The position numbers were made by a program, and so were the translations under genes. This document shows positions 60,901 to 63,420 of a stretch of 64,000 nt of DNA, one piece after another. Position 1 is the first letter of the stretch, and each line of letters opens with the position of its first letter. The notes under the pieces are model-generated. The model was not told the origin of the DNA. It did no database searches and saw only the letters and a program-made list of their open reading frames with translations. The stretch comes from Limnomonas spitsbergensis. Taxonomy: Eukaryota; Chlorophyta; Chlorophyceae; Chlamydomonadales. The stretch spans positions 2,542,001-2,606,000 of the forward strand of contig JAYJMM010000114.1 of the NCBI GenBank assembly GCA_037349105.1. Reading direction: 5' to 3'.

Positions 60901-62797
60901 CTGGAGCGCCCTGTATAGGAGCCAGGTAGGAGCAGTAGCGGATGCAGTGGAGGGGGTGCTCGATTCGTCAGCAGGGAGGAACCGGGTACGAAATGAATTA
61001 AATAGGCGTTGCATGGCTGACTAGCTATTTTTTAGAGATTAAGTTCCGGACCTGCTCACAAAATAATAGATAAGAATGATACCAAGGCACCAAAACTCGC
61101 AATACTGTCTGTCCCGCTTCAATGCGGGCGCCAGCAGGCCAAGGCTTGGTGGGTTCTTTTCCTTGAGCCCTTGACTCTGGACCATGCACCCTGAACGCCT
61201 TGTTTTCCTCTTCTTCCGATGCAGGCACCAGCATCCCAAGATCCGCGTGTTTGCCCGTCTGCTCCGGCTGGACAACGGCCTGGGTCCTCTGCCATCGTCT
61301 GCGGCCGATTTTTACGTCGCCCTCCTCAACCGAGTGCATGCGCGTGTCGGGCCCATGACCTCGGAGGCGTCAGAGGGCTACAGCCATGTCAAGTGTAGGG
61401 TGAGAGCTTATCTGCACGGCGACATGGGGAGAGAGCTTTTTGAAGTGTTTGTATTGGATTTGGTGTCCTGCTCTTGGTTGATGGTGAGGAGGAGGTGTCA
61501 GAGGGCCACCGCCATGTCAAGTGCTGGGTGAGGGCATGTCAGTAGGAGGATGGGGGGGGGAGAGCATGATTGGGTGTGTGTGTGTGGGGGGGGGGGGGGG
61601 GCTATTTTGTGTAGTGTTTTGGGTGCGCAACTGAGGAGGCAGGGAACCCTTCAGCCATGTCCCGTGCAGGGCGAGAGCGTGGCGACAAGGGAGAGGGCAT
61701 GGTTTGGAGAGAGACTGCAACAGCAGAGGGAGAGTGTGTGATCGAGCTTTGCTTGAAGGATTGTTTTGAGTCTTTCAGGATGTGGAGGATTGGGTTCTTT
61801 GATGATTCAGGGTTTCTATTTGTTTTGGAAGGTCGTCAGGAATTGTACGGTTCCGTTCCCAAGGTTTCCGCTTGCTTTTAGGTGACATTCTGCGCCTTGG
61901 GGGAGGCACAGGGAGGGCGGTAGGGAGCAGGGCGCCTCCATGCTAATCGTGAACAAAAAGGGCTGATTTGGGGGGCTCAGATTGGCAATAGTCTCCGAGA
62001 TAGAATCAGTTTGAGACTACAGTATCATCAGTGCCTGTTTATAAAGAGGGTGAAAACGTCCGTCAGAAAAGTCGGCGCTTTAAACTGCGGTCATCCCACT
62101 CCTCAAGCTTGCACATGCAGTTCACAGTTCGGTGAGGGTCCTGCCCTCGGAAAGTGTAACCAGTGTCGTGGGGGCCGGTTTCGGAGCAAAACTAAATCTG
62201 CTAGCACTGAACCGCAGACGACTCGCAAGCTTTCAAAGGGGACAAACTGACGGTTTGGAGCGCAGTGATAAGCCCAATAGCCGCTGGCCAAAGGGGTGCT
62301 CCAGGGTAACGGGGAGCATCAGAAGCTAAAGCGGAGGTCAGGGTGGGTGGGTTCGAAAGTAAGAGGAACTTCAAGCTCAGACGTAGAGGAAAAACTTTTC
62401 CAGCTGAAGATCTTCTACGAGCTTAGCTCATTTACACCCCATATAGGGGTTTAGGGTTACAATCGAGTATTTCCACTCTTTTAGCCCCCCAAATCCTTCA
62501 GGTTTGTGCATTACTATGCTCTAACCTTGCTCATTGTGTTTGCCTCTCAGTCCATCACCATCTGGTTGCCAAGGCAGAGGCACTGTGGATGTAGATGGCA
62601 GGCGAGCGCGTATGCTGGTGTTCAAACGAGGCCATTTTTTGCCGATCAGTTTCCACTTTGAGCTCTAACCCCTGCCGTTGTTTTTTTGGTCCATCCCCTC
62701 CCAGCTGGTCGCCAAGGCGTGTCGGGACATGCTCAAATCTACCTTCAGCAATCTGAACGAGGAGGCCGGGAACATCACCGAGATCCTCCGCCAGATG
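22181..62797 (+). CDS. Large coiled-coil protein gene (34 exons seen, continues right)
   Basis: I joined 34 exons from 22181 to 62797 by splice site and phase. Total is 4215 bases, 1405 codons, with every junction in frame and no stop. The N-terminal third has a compact block in exon 4 (MRGLTSYGLTRRELKGAG, then a pattern ending LYRGLYVYTIGFFDIM). Exons 6 to 28 are rich in Glu, Lys, Ala, Leu and Gln with heptad-like spacing, typical of coiled coil, broken by an acidic/Pro-rich linker in exon 20. Exons 29 to 34 return to a folded-looking region with PLDMVLYEFFISRYGA and HPKIRVFARLLRLD. I do not recognise the family; large flagellar or cytoskeletal scaffolds have this architecture, which is only a guess. 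The start may be ATG at 22187 or may lie upstream, and the 3' end is outside the window. Confidence 0.8.
22290..22866 (+). other. Intron 1 with degraded copy of exon 2
   Basis: Around 22725-22795 lies a decayed copy of exon 2 (GAGGCATCTGTGGGGGCTGT and CGCAAGTAGGGCATGATG) upstream of the real exon. Confidence 0.65.
22867..23012 (+). CDS. Coiled-coil gene exon 2
   Basis: Acceptor TTTGCTCAG, donor GAGCTG|GTAGGT; phase 1 to 0. It encodes ALDLLGSLQAEAS, the basic patch RRTRKKSMM and SLEVSHREQEL. Confidence 0.85.
23028..23312 (+). repeat. G-rich low-complexity tract (GGGA/GGGGA repeats)
   Basis: This is almost pure purine on the plus strand, with runs of up to 13 Gs, directly after exon 2's donor. 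It has strong G-quadruplex potential on the transcribed RNA. Reading frames here are composition artefacts. Confidence 0.9.
23647..23709 (+). CDS. Coiled-coil gene exon 3
   Basis: Acceptor CCATCTTCAG, donor AACCAG|GTGTGT; phase 0 to 0, 21 codons. It encodes TLSKENHRGLGKGLMELWVN. Confidence 0.82.
23740..23985 (+). repeat. Copies of the exon 3 donor edge
   Basis: Three further copies of the exon 3 end (GGCCTGGGCAAAGGGCTGAT ... CAACCAG) occur, each followed by GTGCGTGAGGCTGGCTGG-type intron start, with about 90-bp spacing near 23758, 23848 and 23935. They decline in similarity rightward. Confidence 0.85.
24333..24527 (+). CDS. Coiled-coil gene exon 4 with conserved-looking block
   Basis: Phase 0 to 0, 65 codons; donor CATGCAG|GTGGGA. 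The acceptor GCCTGGAAG is weak. A diverged copy of the same edge lies at 24222-24290 (ACCCTGGCAG) and would also splice in phase 0. It encodes MRGLTSYGLTRRELKGAG, DDAVDRLYRGLYVYTIG and FFDIM, the block least like simple coiled coil. Confidence 0.8.
24840..25205 (+). repeat. 27-30-bp array resembling the exon 5 acceptor edge
   Basis: More than ten copies of CCTCTGACAGCAGACCCTAG + TGCATCC run from about 24940 to 25205. A closer relative at about 24842 reads CTGACAGGAGATGCTGGTGC, very near the true exon 5 edge CCGACAG|GAGATCCTGGTGC. The array is open in frame but intronic. Confidence 0.85.
25325..25411 (+). CDS. Coiled-coil gene exon 5
   Basis: Acceptor CTGCCGACAG, donor CTCAAG|GTACAG; phase 0 to 0. 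It encodes EILVHSEFRVEILSNVWRAF and LAISESALK. Confidence 0.87.
25412..26373 (+). repeat. Intron 5: exon 6 edge copies and a dispersed GC-rich repeat
   Basis: Near 25864 a decayed copy of the exon 6 start (CTACAGGTTGTGTTAATCAG, then CGAATACCTGCAGCTCTACC) is followed by further CTGCAGCTGTACC copies to about 25940. At 25970-26130 lies a GC-rich repeat (ATTTAAAATTTCGCCCTGG, then GGGGGGCGCCCGAGCCCCCC and CCCCCGGTGGGGGTC) that is related to one at 27505-27635. Confidence 0.75.
26374..26574 (+). CDS. Coiled-coil gene exon 6
   Basis: Acceptor CCTCCTACAG, donor CTGCAG|GTGGGG; phase 0 to 0, 67 codons. Strong coiled-coil composition (LLVAKEALAEAKLDSY, HAEERALRVSIRLQMEELQ). Confidence 0.9.
26575..26830 (+). 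repeat. G-rich array with exon 6 donor-edge copies
   Basis: GGGGCTGCAGGGTGGGG-type units at about 26640-26710, and a clearer copy near 26782 (TTGCAGATAGAGTAGCTGCA), repeat the exon 6 end TTGCAGATGGAGGAGCTGCA. GGTGGGGGTAGT repeats fill the rest. Confidence 0.75.
27505..27635. repeat. Second copy of a dispersed GC-rich repeat
   Basis: It shares, in order, ATTATTTAAAA, GGTGTGGAAAAGTGTG, CTGCCTGGGGGTC and CCCGGTGGGGGT with 25970-26130. No terminal inverted repeat was defined. Confidence 0.65.
27885..28440. repeat. 30-bp minisatellite with internal palindrome
   Basis: About sixteen copies of a 30-bp unit run to about 28350, then decayed copies. Each unit contains GCCTTTGCCAAAGGC, a 7-bp perfect inverted repeat around one C. 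The unit length is a multiple of three, so both strands show long open frames that are not genes. It lies in intron 6. Confidence 0.92.
28588..28622. repeat. Poly-C tract
   Basis: An uninterrupted run of more than 30 Cs on the plus strand, inside intron 6. Confidence 0.9.
28650..29205 (+). repeat. Copies of the exon 7 acceptor edge
   Basis: About five copies at roughly 110-bp spacing carry CTCCTCRTCACAG, then AGCATGCTGGATCTGGAGCA and GCTC, before the true exon 7 start CACAG|GGCATGCTGGATCTGG. Each has its own AG acceptor. Confidence 0.88.
29206..29289 (+). CDS. Coiled-coil gene exon 7
   Basis: Acceptor CTCGTCACAG, donor ATGGAG|GTGAGG; phase 0 to 0, 28 codons. It encodes GMLDLEQRAHQAAIEAYIKA and VDTMGRME. 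Confidence 0.87.
29325..29357. other. Perfect 10-bp inverted repeat in intron 7
   Basis: CAAATTTGCG and CGCAAATTTG lie 13 bases apart. The rest of intron 7 (29290-30139) is unique, apart from CCCTGAA repeats at about 30040-30062. Confidence 0.7.
30140..30249 (+). CDS. Coiled-coil gene exon 8
   Basis: Acceptor CCTTCCCTAG, donor GAGCG|GTGAGA; phase 0 to 2. It encodes VEGVARNGKLLESALAQADV, IQQRDAYKAQLDHIEE. Confidence 0.87.
30250..31565 (+). repeat. Intron 8 with exon 8 fragments and AGGGGTGAGAACA repeats
   Basis: Decayed exon 8 fragments lie near 30326 (GTCCAGCAGAGGGATATGTG) and 31148 (CATCCAGCAGAGGGACGCGC). Between about 30430 and 30730, units with TTTCTCGTAGGAGGGGTGAG recur at 50-110-bp spacing; GGAGGGGTGAGAAC resembles exon 8's own donor GGAGCGGTGAGAAAC. 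GACCGACCTTTGACC-type repeats lie at 31420-31560. Confidence 0.75.
31566..31746 (+). CDS. Coiled-coil gene exon 9
   Basis: Acceptor CTGCCCAG, donor GTGCAG|GTGGGC; phase 2 to 0, 60 codons. It encodes NVFHTMEEAFQALLLEE, SLTLTEELRQGAQEAGFDGI and KAEAVKHLTTQLHRKYLVQ. Confidence 0.9.
31747..32010 (+). repeat. Copies of the exon 9 donor edge
   Basis: Two decayed copies, at about 31815-31890 (CTGTCAAGCACCTCATCACG ... GACTTGGTGCAGATGGGCTG) and about 31965-32005 (GGCTGTCAAGCACCTCAACA), follow the true donor. The first copy has AT instead of the donor GT. Confidence 0.85.
32535..32624 (+). CDS. Coiled-coil gene exon 10
   Basis: Acceptor GCTGAGCAG, donor AGAGAG|GTGAGA; phase 0 to 0, 30 codons. It encodes TKDLRDTSQNLFDTRDEQRN and TRVTLQLSRE. 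The preceding intron end is C-rich. Confidence 0.87.
32690..32910 (+). repeat. Copies of the exon 10 donor edge, plus telomere-like heptamers
   Basis: Copies near 32700 (GAGTCAAGCTTCAGCTTTCG AAAGAGG) and 32808 (AAGTGTCACGCTACAGCTTT CGACAGAGATGAG) repeat the exon 10 end. GGGTTTAGGGTTTAGGG-type sequence follows at about 32885-32905. Confidence 0.8.
33110..33234 (+). CDS. Coiled-coil gene exon 11
   Basis: Acceptor TCGCATCCAG, donor GAGCA|GTGCGT; phase 0 to 2. It encodes KNEEDASRIAELEAGLAVAT and RGDRLQEELNSTTATLEDTE, classic coiled coil. Confidence 0.85.
33235..33898 (+). other. Intron 11
   Basis: Mostly unique. It includes an ATGTATGTATGTGCATGTGT microsatellite-like stretch near 33555 and ATTCCCCTC repeats at about 33760-33835. 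Confidence 0.6.
33899..34001 (+). CDS. Coiled-coil gene exon 12
   Basis: Acceptor TGACCTGCAG, donor CTCAGG|GTGGGT; phase 2 to 0. It encodes RRIAIQAEAERLRMYGDGIE and GTLGTVSKERDGLR. A fragment copy (ACCCTCGGGACAGTTTACTT) lies near 34070. Confidence 0.86.
34375..34700. repeat. 26-bp pyrimidine-rich minisatellite
   Basis: About twelve copies of a 26-bp unit (CCCATCTCCTCCCCGACCCT GCATCT) lead into the exon 13 acceptor and provide an extended polypyrimidine tract. Confidence 0.9.
34717..34974 (+). CDS. Coiled-coil gene exon 13
   Basis: Acceptor CCATGCTTAG, donor GGGAAG|GTGAGA; phase 0 to 0, 86 codons, the longest exon. It encodes ADKSYLETTLASSDAEVATL, SELSLGLAVAMRSLYTNQAA and DKEIELFKRKIRVVEGK. 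Confidence 0.9.
34975..35165 (+). repeat. Two copies of the exon 13 donor edge
   Basis: GTGGAAGATCCACGTGGTGG AGGGGAAG near 35034 and GCGGAAGATCCGCGTTGTGG AGGGGGAG near 35130 repeat the exon 13 end. They are joined by matching intron sequence with GCTTTTTCTCTGAGC. The true donor GT is AT in the first copy. Confidence 0.9.
35166..35759 (+). repeat. Rest of intron 13 with TGACCCAATTTTT-type repeats
   Basis: From about 35510 to 35635 short degenerate units (ACCCAATTTTTACC, ATGACCTAATTATT) recur. Otherwise I see nothing recognisable. Confidence 0.65.
35760..35921 (+). CDS. Coiled-coil gene exon 14
   Basis: Acceptor ACCCCCCTAG, donor TTGATA|GTGAGT; phase 0 to 0, 54 codons. It encodes LQDMEVDAQHMARQIQALSL and DQYQKSRDEAAELKSKIEQL. 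Confidence 0.88.
36140..36432 (+). repeat. Two copies of the exon 15 acceptor edge and an inverted repeat
   Basis: Copies near 36145 (ACTTACAAGTATGGTAGATC AGCTCAGCATGG) and 36305 (GTAACAGAGGGAGGTGGACC CGGTCAATATGG) precede the true exon start ACTTACAG|AGGGAGGTGG. An inverted repeat GGGTTAAGGG / CCCTTAACCC lies between them near 36274-36299. Confidence 0.87.
36433..36564 (+). CDS. Coiled-coil gene exon 15, probable GC donor
   Basis: Acceptor TATACTTACAG; phase 0 to 0, 44 codons. It encodes REVDQLNMNLSLSRATASAA and EEKGEVMRLYESLQDQEKQ. No GT follows: the junction is AAACAG|GCGAGC, a candidate GC-AG intron. A second copy of the exon end at about 36615-36645 ends AAACAG|GCAAGA, closer to the GC donor consensus. 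Confidence 0.75.
36612..36645 (+). repeat. Copy of the exon 15 donor edge
   Basis: TATGAGAGCTTGCAAGACCA GGAGAAACAG is repeated exactly after an intervening CCTTAAACCTTAAACCC-type stretch. The copy also ends at a GC dinucleotide. Confidence 0.9.
36787..36870 (+). CDS. Coiled-coil gene exon 16
   Basis: Acceptor CTGCGAACAG, donor GAAAGG|GTGGGT; phase 0 to 0, 28 codons. It encodes MALGQAERVSMVKQIEKLHG and EVKLADER. Confidence 0.82.
36871..37596 (+). repeat. Intron 16 with telomere-like tract and exon 16 copy
   Basis: AAGGGTTTAGGGTTTAAGG lies at about 36891. A decayed exon 16 copy at about 36972-37040 reads ATGCTCAAGCAAAACAAGAA and ends CAGATGAGAGG. The remainder is unique. Confidence 0.75.
37597..37645 (+). 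CDS. Coiled-coil gene exon 17
   Basis: Acceptor CCTCGATGCAG, donor TTGG|GTGAGA; phase 0 to 1, 16 codons plus one base. It encodes GKRKEDMLQLEINRVL. Confidence 0.8.
37850..38177 (+). repeat. Copies of the exon 18 acceptor edge
   Basis: Three decayed copies near 37862 (GCAAGCAAGGTGAAGCTGGA), 37980 (CAGGCGCATTGGCGTTGGAG CGCACCAAG) and 38082 (CAGGCAAAGGGATGCCCGAG CGCACTAAG) precede the true CTCAG|GCGAGGTGAAGC. Spacing is about 100 bp. Confidence 0.85.
38178..38312 (+). CDS. Coiled-coil gene exon 18
   Basis: Acceptor GCCTCTCAG, donor TTCCAGA|GTGGGT chosen because only this GT leaves phase 1, as exon 19 requires. It encodes EVKLERTKVSGLEMQLEERR and the basic KRAKKKKWKMFQ. Confidence 0.8.
38368..38815. 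repeat. 7-bp purine minisatellite (GGGAAGA / GGGTAGA)
   Basis: About 60 tandem heptamers, mixing GGGAAGA and GGGTAGA, form a purine-only plus strand. Open frames on either strand are repeat artefacts. Confidence 0.95.
39330..39609 (+). repeat. Copies of the exon 19 acceptor edge with about 130-bp spacing
   Basis: Copies near 39343 (CACCCAGCTGGGAACGCGGA) and 39473 (GTGTGCAGTTGAGACCGCGG CTCC) precede the true GTGTAG|CTGAAAGCGCGGCCC. Matching pyrimidine-rich sequence lies before each. Confidence 0.82.
39610..39739 (+). CDS. Coiled-coil gene exon 19
   Basis: Acceptor CACCTGTGTAG, donor GGGGCAG|GTGAGG; phase 1 to 2. It encodes ESAAQCLHLKALLDEKTEMV and EKLTLRLVHMDVDLAILLAD. Its last bases seed the following 9-kb array. 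Confidence 0.88.
39858..48775 (+). repeat. 9-kb minisatellite: about 137 copies of a 65-bp unit with a donor site
   Basis: A unit of 65 bp recurs from about 39880 to 48775. Its core reads TCTGTCATGGACAGGTGAGT, then GAGTAGGATACGGGGTTATC, TGACATAAGAGG and GTGAGGGAGGGGGT. At 39858-39890 the array opens with a near-exact copy of the exon 19 end (GCGGACAGGGGCAGGTGAGG). Most units keep CAG|GTGAGT. Rare variants mark higher-order duplication: a one-base-shorter GGAGGGGTTCTG variant at about 41241, 42670, 43839, 45268 and 47474, and TTATCTTACAT at about 46098 and 48306. Stops occur in all frames, so it is not coding. It lies in intron 19. Confidence 0.95.
49168..49307 (+). CDS. Coiled-coil gene exon 20 (acidic/proline linker)
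   Basis: Acceptor TACCGGACAG, donor AACAAGG|GTGCGT; phase 2 to 1. It encodes PMYGKLAPADDEDDNYMSLT, PGTPPTPAIPDHFLPESHRQ, a likely flexible break in the coil. Confidence 0.82.
49308..50112 (+). other. Intron 20
   Basis: AT-richer than its neighbours and mostly unique. Short repeats of GATGGAT/GGATAC type occur, with a C-run before the acceptor. No exon-edge copy was noticed. Confidence 0.55.
50113..50210 (+). CDS. Coiled-coil gene exon 21
   Basis: Acceptor TGCCCCCGCAG, donor GCTGAG|GTGAGA; phase 1 to 0. It encodes SATTEGGDMIRVYEMWDELN and RQSLTCQDNLAE. Confidence 0.85.
50211..50690 (+). repeat. Degenerate 60-70-bp array derived from the exon 21 donor edge
   Basis: About seven diverged units with CAGCCTGGCGGAGGTATTAG-, AAATGGGCTCAAAACAGCCT- and GGATCACAACAGGCTGTCTG-like parts follow the donor. 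The first (ACAGCCTGGCGGAGG) recalls the exon end AACCTGGCTGAGGTGAG. The array ends in TAAACCCTAAACCC. Confidence 0.75.
50725..50847 (+). CDS. Coiled-coil gene exon 22
   Basis: Acceptor CCTCCCCAG, donor TCTGAG|GTGTGT; phase 0 to 0, 41 codons. It encodes ENETLHQAKRAYEKARSNFY and KKRMDEKEGDLSE. Confidence 0.88.
51135..51420. repeat. Pyrimidine-rich minisatellite before exon 23
   Basis: Units of CTTCCCCTGAGTAGTGACTA plus CCCCTTCCTC, about 50 bp, recur four to five times, then shorten to CTGACGACCCCTCCATC. They act as an extended polypyrimidine tract. Confidence 0.85.
51431..51499 (+). CDS. Coiled-coil gene exon 23
   Basis: Acceptor GCCTCCTCCAG, donor CTCCAG|GTGGGG; phase 0 to 0, 23 codons. It encodes IRDRRRQIEERLMEIAEYCR NLQ. 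Confidence 0.86.
51966..52045 (+). repeat. Copy of the exon 24 start
   Basis: ACACCGGCACTACGAGCTGT ACAAGGAGCACGAGATGCTG is a decayed copy of the exon 24 start about 120 bp upstream of it. It lacks an AG directly before the homologous edge. Confidence 0.82.
52084..52269 (+). CDS. Coiled-coil gene exon 24
   Basis: Acceptor CTCTTAATAG, donor CTACAG|GTGGGG; phase 0 to 0, 62 codons. It encodes AKLRHYEHYKERKRLREVEH, SELSARLDEAEARNIALQNL and KQKTACDMLQ. Confidence 0.88.
52270..54275 (+). repeat. Arrays of the exon 24 donor edge, duplicated as a 1.1-kb block
   Basis: About 15 copies of GAGCAAGCAGAAGACTGCCT GCGACATGCTACAG, each followed by GTGGGGNGGGGGGAGTGTGT-like intron start, at roughly 110-bp spacing. 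The block 52122-53200 recurs at about 53222-54270, including most of exon 24. Nearly every copy keeps a CAG|GTGGGG-type donor. Confidence 0.9.
53207..53368 (+). CDS. Duplicated exon 24 copy, possibly usable
   Basis: This repeats 52124-52269 with two amino-acid changes (ALQNLLG to AFQNLLS). GGGGTGCAG before 53207 and CTACAG|GTGGGG after 53368 would make a 54-codon, phase 0 to 0 exon. Inclusion would keep the frame, but nothing in the sequence proves use. Confidence 0.45.
54276..55039 (+). other. Right end of intron 24, unique
   Basis: AT-richer unique sequence after the arrays. No repeats, exon copies or convincing minus-strand gene are seen. Confidence 0.5.
55040..55117 (+). CDS. Coiled-coil gene exon 25
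   Basis: Acceptor GTTGCCACAG, donor CTGAAG|GTACGT; phase 0 to 0, 26 codons. It encodes AMRGNLDGEILQQEGELQDL ADKLLK. Confidence 0.87.
55118..55885 (+). repeat. Intron 25 with copies of both flanking exon edges
   Basis: Near 55200-55245 a copy of the exon 25 end (GAGGGGCTGCAAGAGGTGGC AGATTAGCTGCTGAAGGTGC) is present. Near 55794 a copy of the exon 26 start (CAGGTGACTGGTGCGAATTT TGACTCGGAG) precedes the true one. CCCTAAACCCTAAAC lies near 55350. Confidence 0.83.
55886..56008 (+). CDS. Coiled-coil gene exon 26
   Basis: Acceptor GCTGCTTTCAG, donor CTCAAT|GTGAGG; phase 0 to 0, 41 codons. It encodes VTGEKLDLETILRQARNTIA and YLEGEVAKLKEKGVQL. Confidence 0.88.
56009..57349 (+). other. Intron 26 with a large hairpin
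   Basis: A 38-bp duplication around GTGTTGGGTGTGG and GAAGACGCTGC lies near 56172 and 56240. At 57054-57125 there is a long imperfect palindrome: arms of 11 and 17 paired bases (AGAGTGTGGTG; CCCCTTGCCTGCTTGCC), a 2-base mismatch and a 12-base loop. Confidence 0.75.
57350..57481 (+). CDS. Coiled-coil gene exon 27
   Basis: Acceptor CATCGCCTCAG, donor GACGAG|GTGCGA; phase 0 to 0, 44 codons. It encodes NDTTTEVRKEFQESVRSYEA and MEMDASADRTALKTSLDE. Confidence 0.87.
57520..57940. repeat. Intron 27 repeats: 60-bp units and CTG/TTG triplets
   Basis: Three units of about 60 bp with GGGTAGAGCAGCAGATCACC lie at about 57515-57665. They are followed by long imperfect GCTGTTGCTGCTG triplet tracts to 57935, which give hydrophobic Leu/Val open frames that are not genes. 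Confidence 0.85.
58318..58368 (+). CDS. Coiled-coil gene exon 28
   Basis: Acceptor GGCTGCAATGCAG, donor CTGGAG|GTGAGG; phase 0 to 0, 17 codons. It encodes EKAIVQYELEDTLQKLE, the last coiled-coil segment seen. Confidence 0.82.
58369..58917 (+). other. Intron 28
   Basis: Short echoes of the exon end (CCAACTGGAGGTCACACTGG AGGTCC) lie near 58560. Otherwise unique. Confidence 0.55.
58918..59028 (+). CDS. Coiled-coil gene exon 29
   Basis: Acceptor TTTCTCCGCAG, donor GTCATG|GTGAGT; phase 0 to 0, 37 codons. It encodes IMTDHKLTFEGHATKLVKTF and SAEYADPPQYLNHVM, where the protein changes from coiled coil to folded-looking sequence. Confidence 0.87.
59276..59381 (+). CDS. Coiled-coil gene exon 30
   Basis: Acceptor CCCCTGTCCAG, donor ACCTTTG|GTGAGC; phase 0 to 1. 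It encodes VDGKLFPLFVSAMESLPSIS and TTNFKSMSPAPSTF. Confidence 0.86.
59382..60153 (+). repeat. Intron 30: 75-bp repeats, telomere-like heptamers, CTG tract
   Basis: Three copies of about 75 bp with GGGAGCGCGCCTGGGCG and TGACTGGGCCAATCGGGACC lie at 59460-59660. They are separated by AACCCTAAACC-type sequence. A (CTG)10-like run at 60118-60146 leads into the acceptor. Confidence 0.85.
60154..60296 (+). CDS. Coiled-coil gene exon 31
   Basis: Acceptor CTGTCAATAG, donor GCCTCG|GTGGGT; phase 1 to 0. It encodes NDAAMSTPVKFPPSLDPLVD and PYETVLVIIAMVYCEKIKRD, a hydrophobic helix near its middle. Confidence 0.87.
60486..60620 (+). repeat. Copy of the exon 32 acceptor edge
   Basis: TGGCGTGGATATGCAGGAGG AGGCCCTGC at about 60482 duplicates the true edge at 60606-60630. 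CACACTTTTCATCAGCG repeats lie between. Confidence 0.9.
60621..60763 (+). CDS. Coiled-coil gene exon 32
   Basis: Acceptor GTGGATATGCAG, donor TGCAA|GTGAGT; phase 0 to 2. It encodes EEALLGSHPGPRTPLDMVLY, EFFISRYGARQCVDLHLSAF and IKSVQQCK. Confidence 0.88.
60764..61224 (+). other. Intron 32
   Basis: GTGAGTGGGCAGC... and ACGTGAGTGGGTAGCG at about 60830 echo the exon 32 end (CAGCAGTGCACGTGAGTGGG). The rest is unique. Confidence 0.6.
61225..61399 (+). CDS. Coiled-coil gene exon 33
   Basis: Acceptor TTCCGATGCAG, donor TGTAGG|GTGAGA; phase 2 to 0. It encodes HQHPKIRVFARLLRLDNGLG, PLPSSAADFYVALLNRVHAR and SEASEGYSHVKCR. With exon 32 it forms the most distinctive C-terminal block. Confidence 0.86.
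61400..62704 (+). repeat. Intron 33 with copies of the exon 33 end
   Basis: Copies near 61490 (GTGTCAGAGGGCCACCGCCA TGTCAAGTGCTGGGTGAGG) and 61645 (CCTTCAGCCATGTCCCGTGC AGGGCGAGAG) follow the donor. Near 62550 a copy of the exon 34 start (GGTTGCCAAGGCAGAGGC) precedes the true one. Confidence 0.83.
62705..62797 (+). CDS. Coiled-coil gene exon 34
   Basis: Acceptor CCCCTCCCAG, donor CAGATG|GTGGGT; phase 0 to 0, 31 codons. It encodes LVAKACRDMLKSTFSNLNEE and AGNITEILRQM. Confidence 0.87.
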
Positions 62798-63420
62798 GTG
62801 GGTGGCTCCTAGCCAGATGGTTGGGTTGCTCCTTGGTGGGTGGCTCCTAGCCAGATGGTTGGGTTGCTCCTTGGTGGGTGGCTCCTAGTCGGATGGTTGG
62901 GTTGCTCCTTGGTGGGTGGCTCCTAGCCAGATGGTTGGGTTGCTTCTTGGTGGGTGGCTCCTAGCCAGATGGTTGGGTTGCTCCTTGGTGGGTGGCTCCT
63001 AGCCAGATGGTTGGGTTGCTCCTTGGTGGGTGGCTCCTAGCCAGATGGTTGGGTTGCTCCTTGGTGGGTGGCTCCTAGCCAGATGGTTGGGTTGCTCCTT
63101 GGTGGGTGGCTCCTAGCCGGATGGTTGGGTTGCTCCTTGGTGGGTGGCTCCTAGCCAGATGGTTGGGTTGCTCCTTGGTGGGTGGCTCCTAGCCAGATGG
63201 TTGGGTTGCTCCTTGGTGGGTGGCTCCTAGCCGGATGTTTGGGTTGCTCCTTGGTGGGTGGCTCCTAGCCAGATGGTTGGGTTGCTCCTTGGTGGGTGGC
63301 TCCTAGCCAGATGGCTGGGTTGCTCCTTGGTGGGTGGCTCCTAGCCAGATGGTTGGGTGGCTCCTTGGTGGGTGGCTCCTAGCCAGATGGTTGGGTTGCT
63401 CCTTGGTGGGTGGCTCCTAG
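62790..63420 (+). repeat. 38-bp minisatellite from the exon 34 donor edge (about 16 copies)
   Basis: Units start at 62813, 62851 and every 38 bases. Each contains GCCAGATGGTTGGGTTGCTC, then CTTGGTGGGTGGCTCCTA. CCAGATGG and GGTGGGTGGCTCC come from the exon end and intron start. Two looser copies (GCGCCAGATGGTGGGTTGCT) follow near 63473. Confidence 0.93.
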
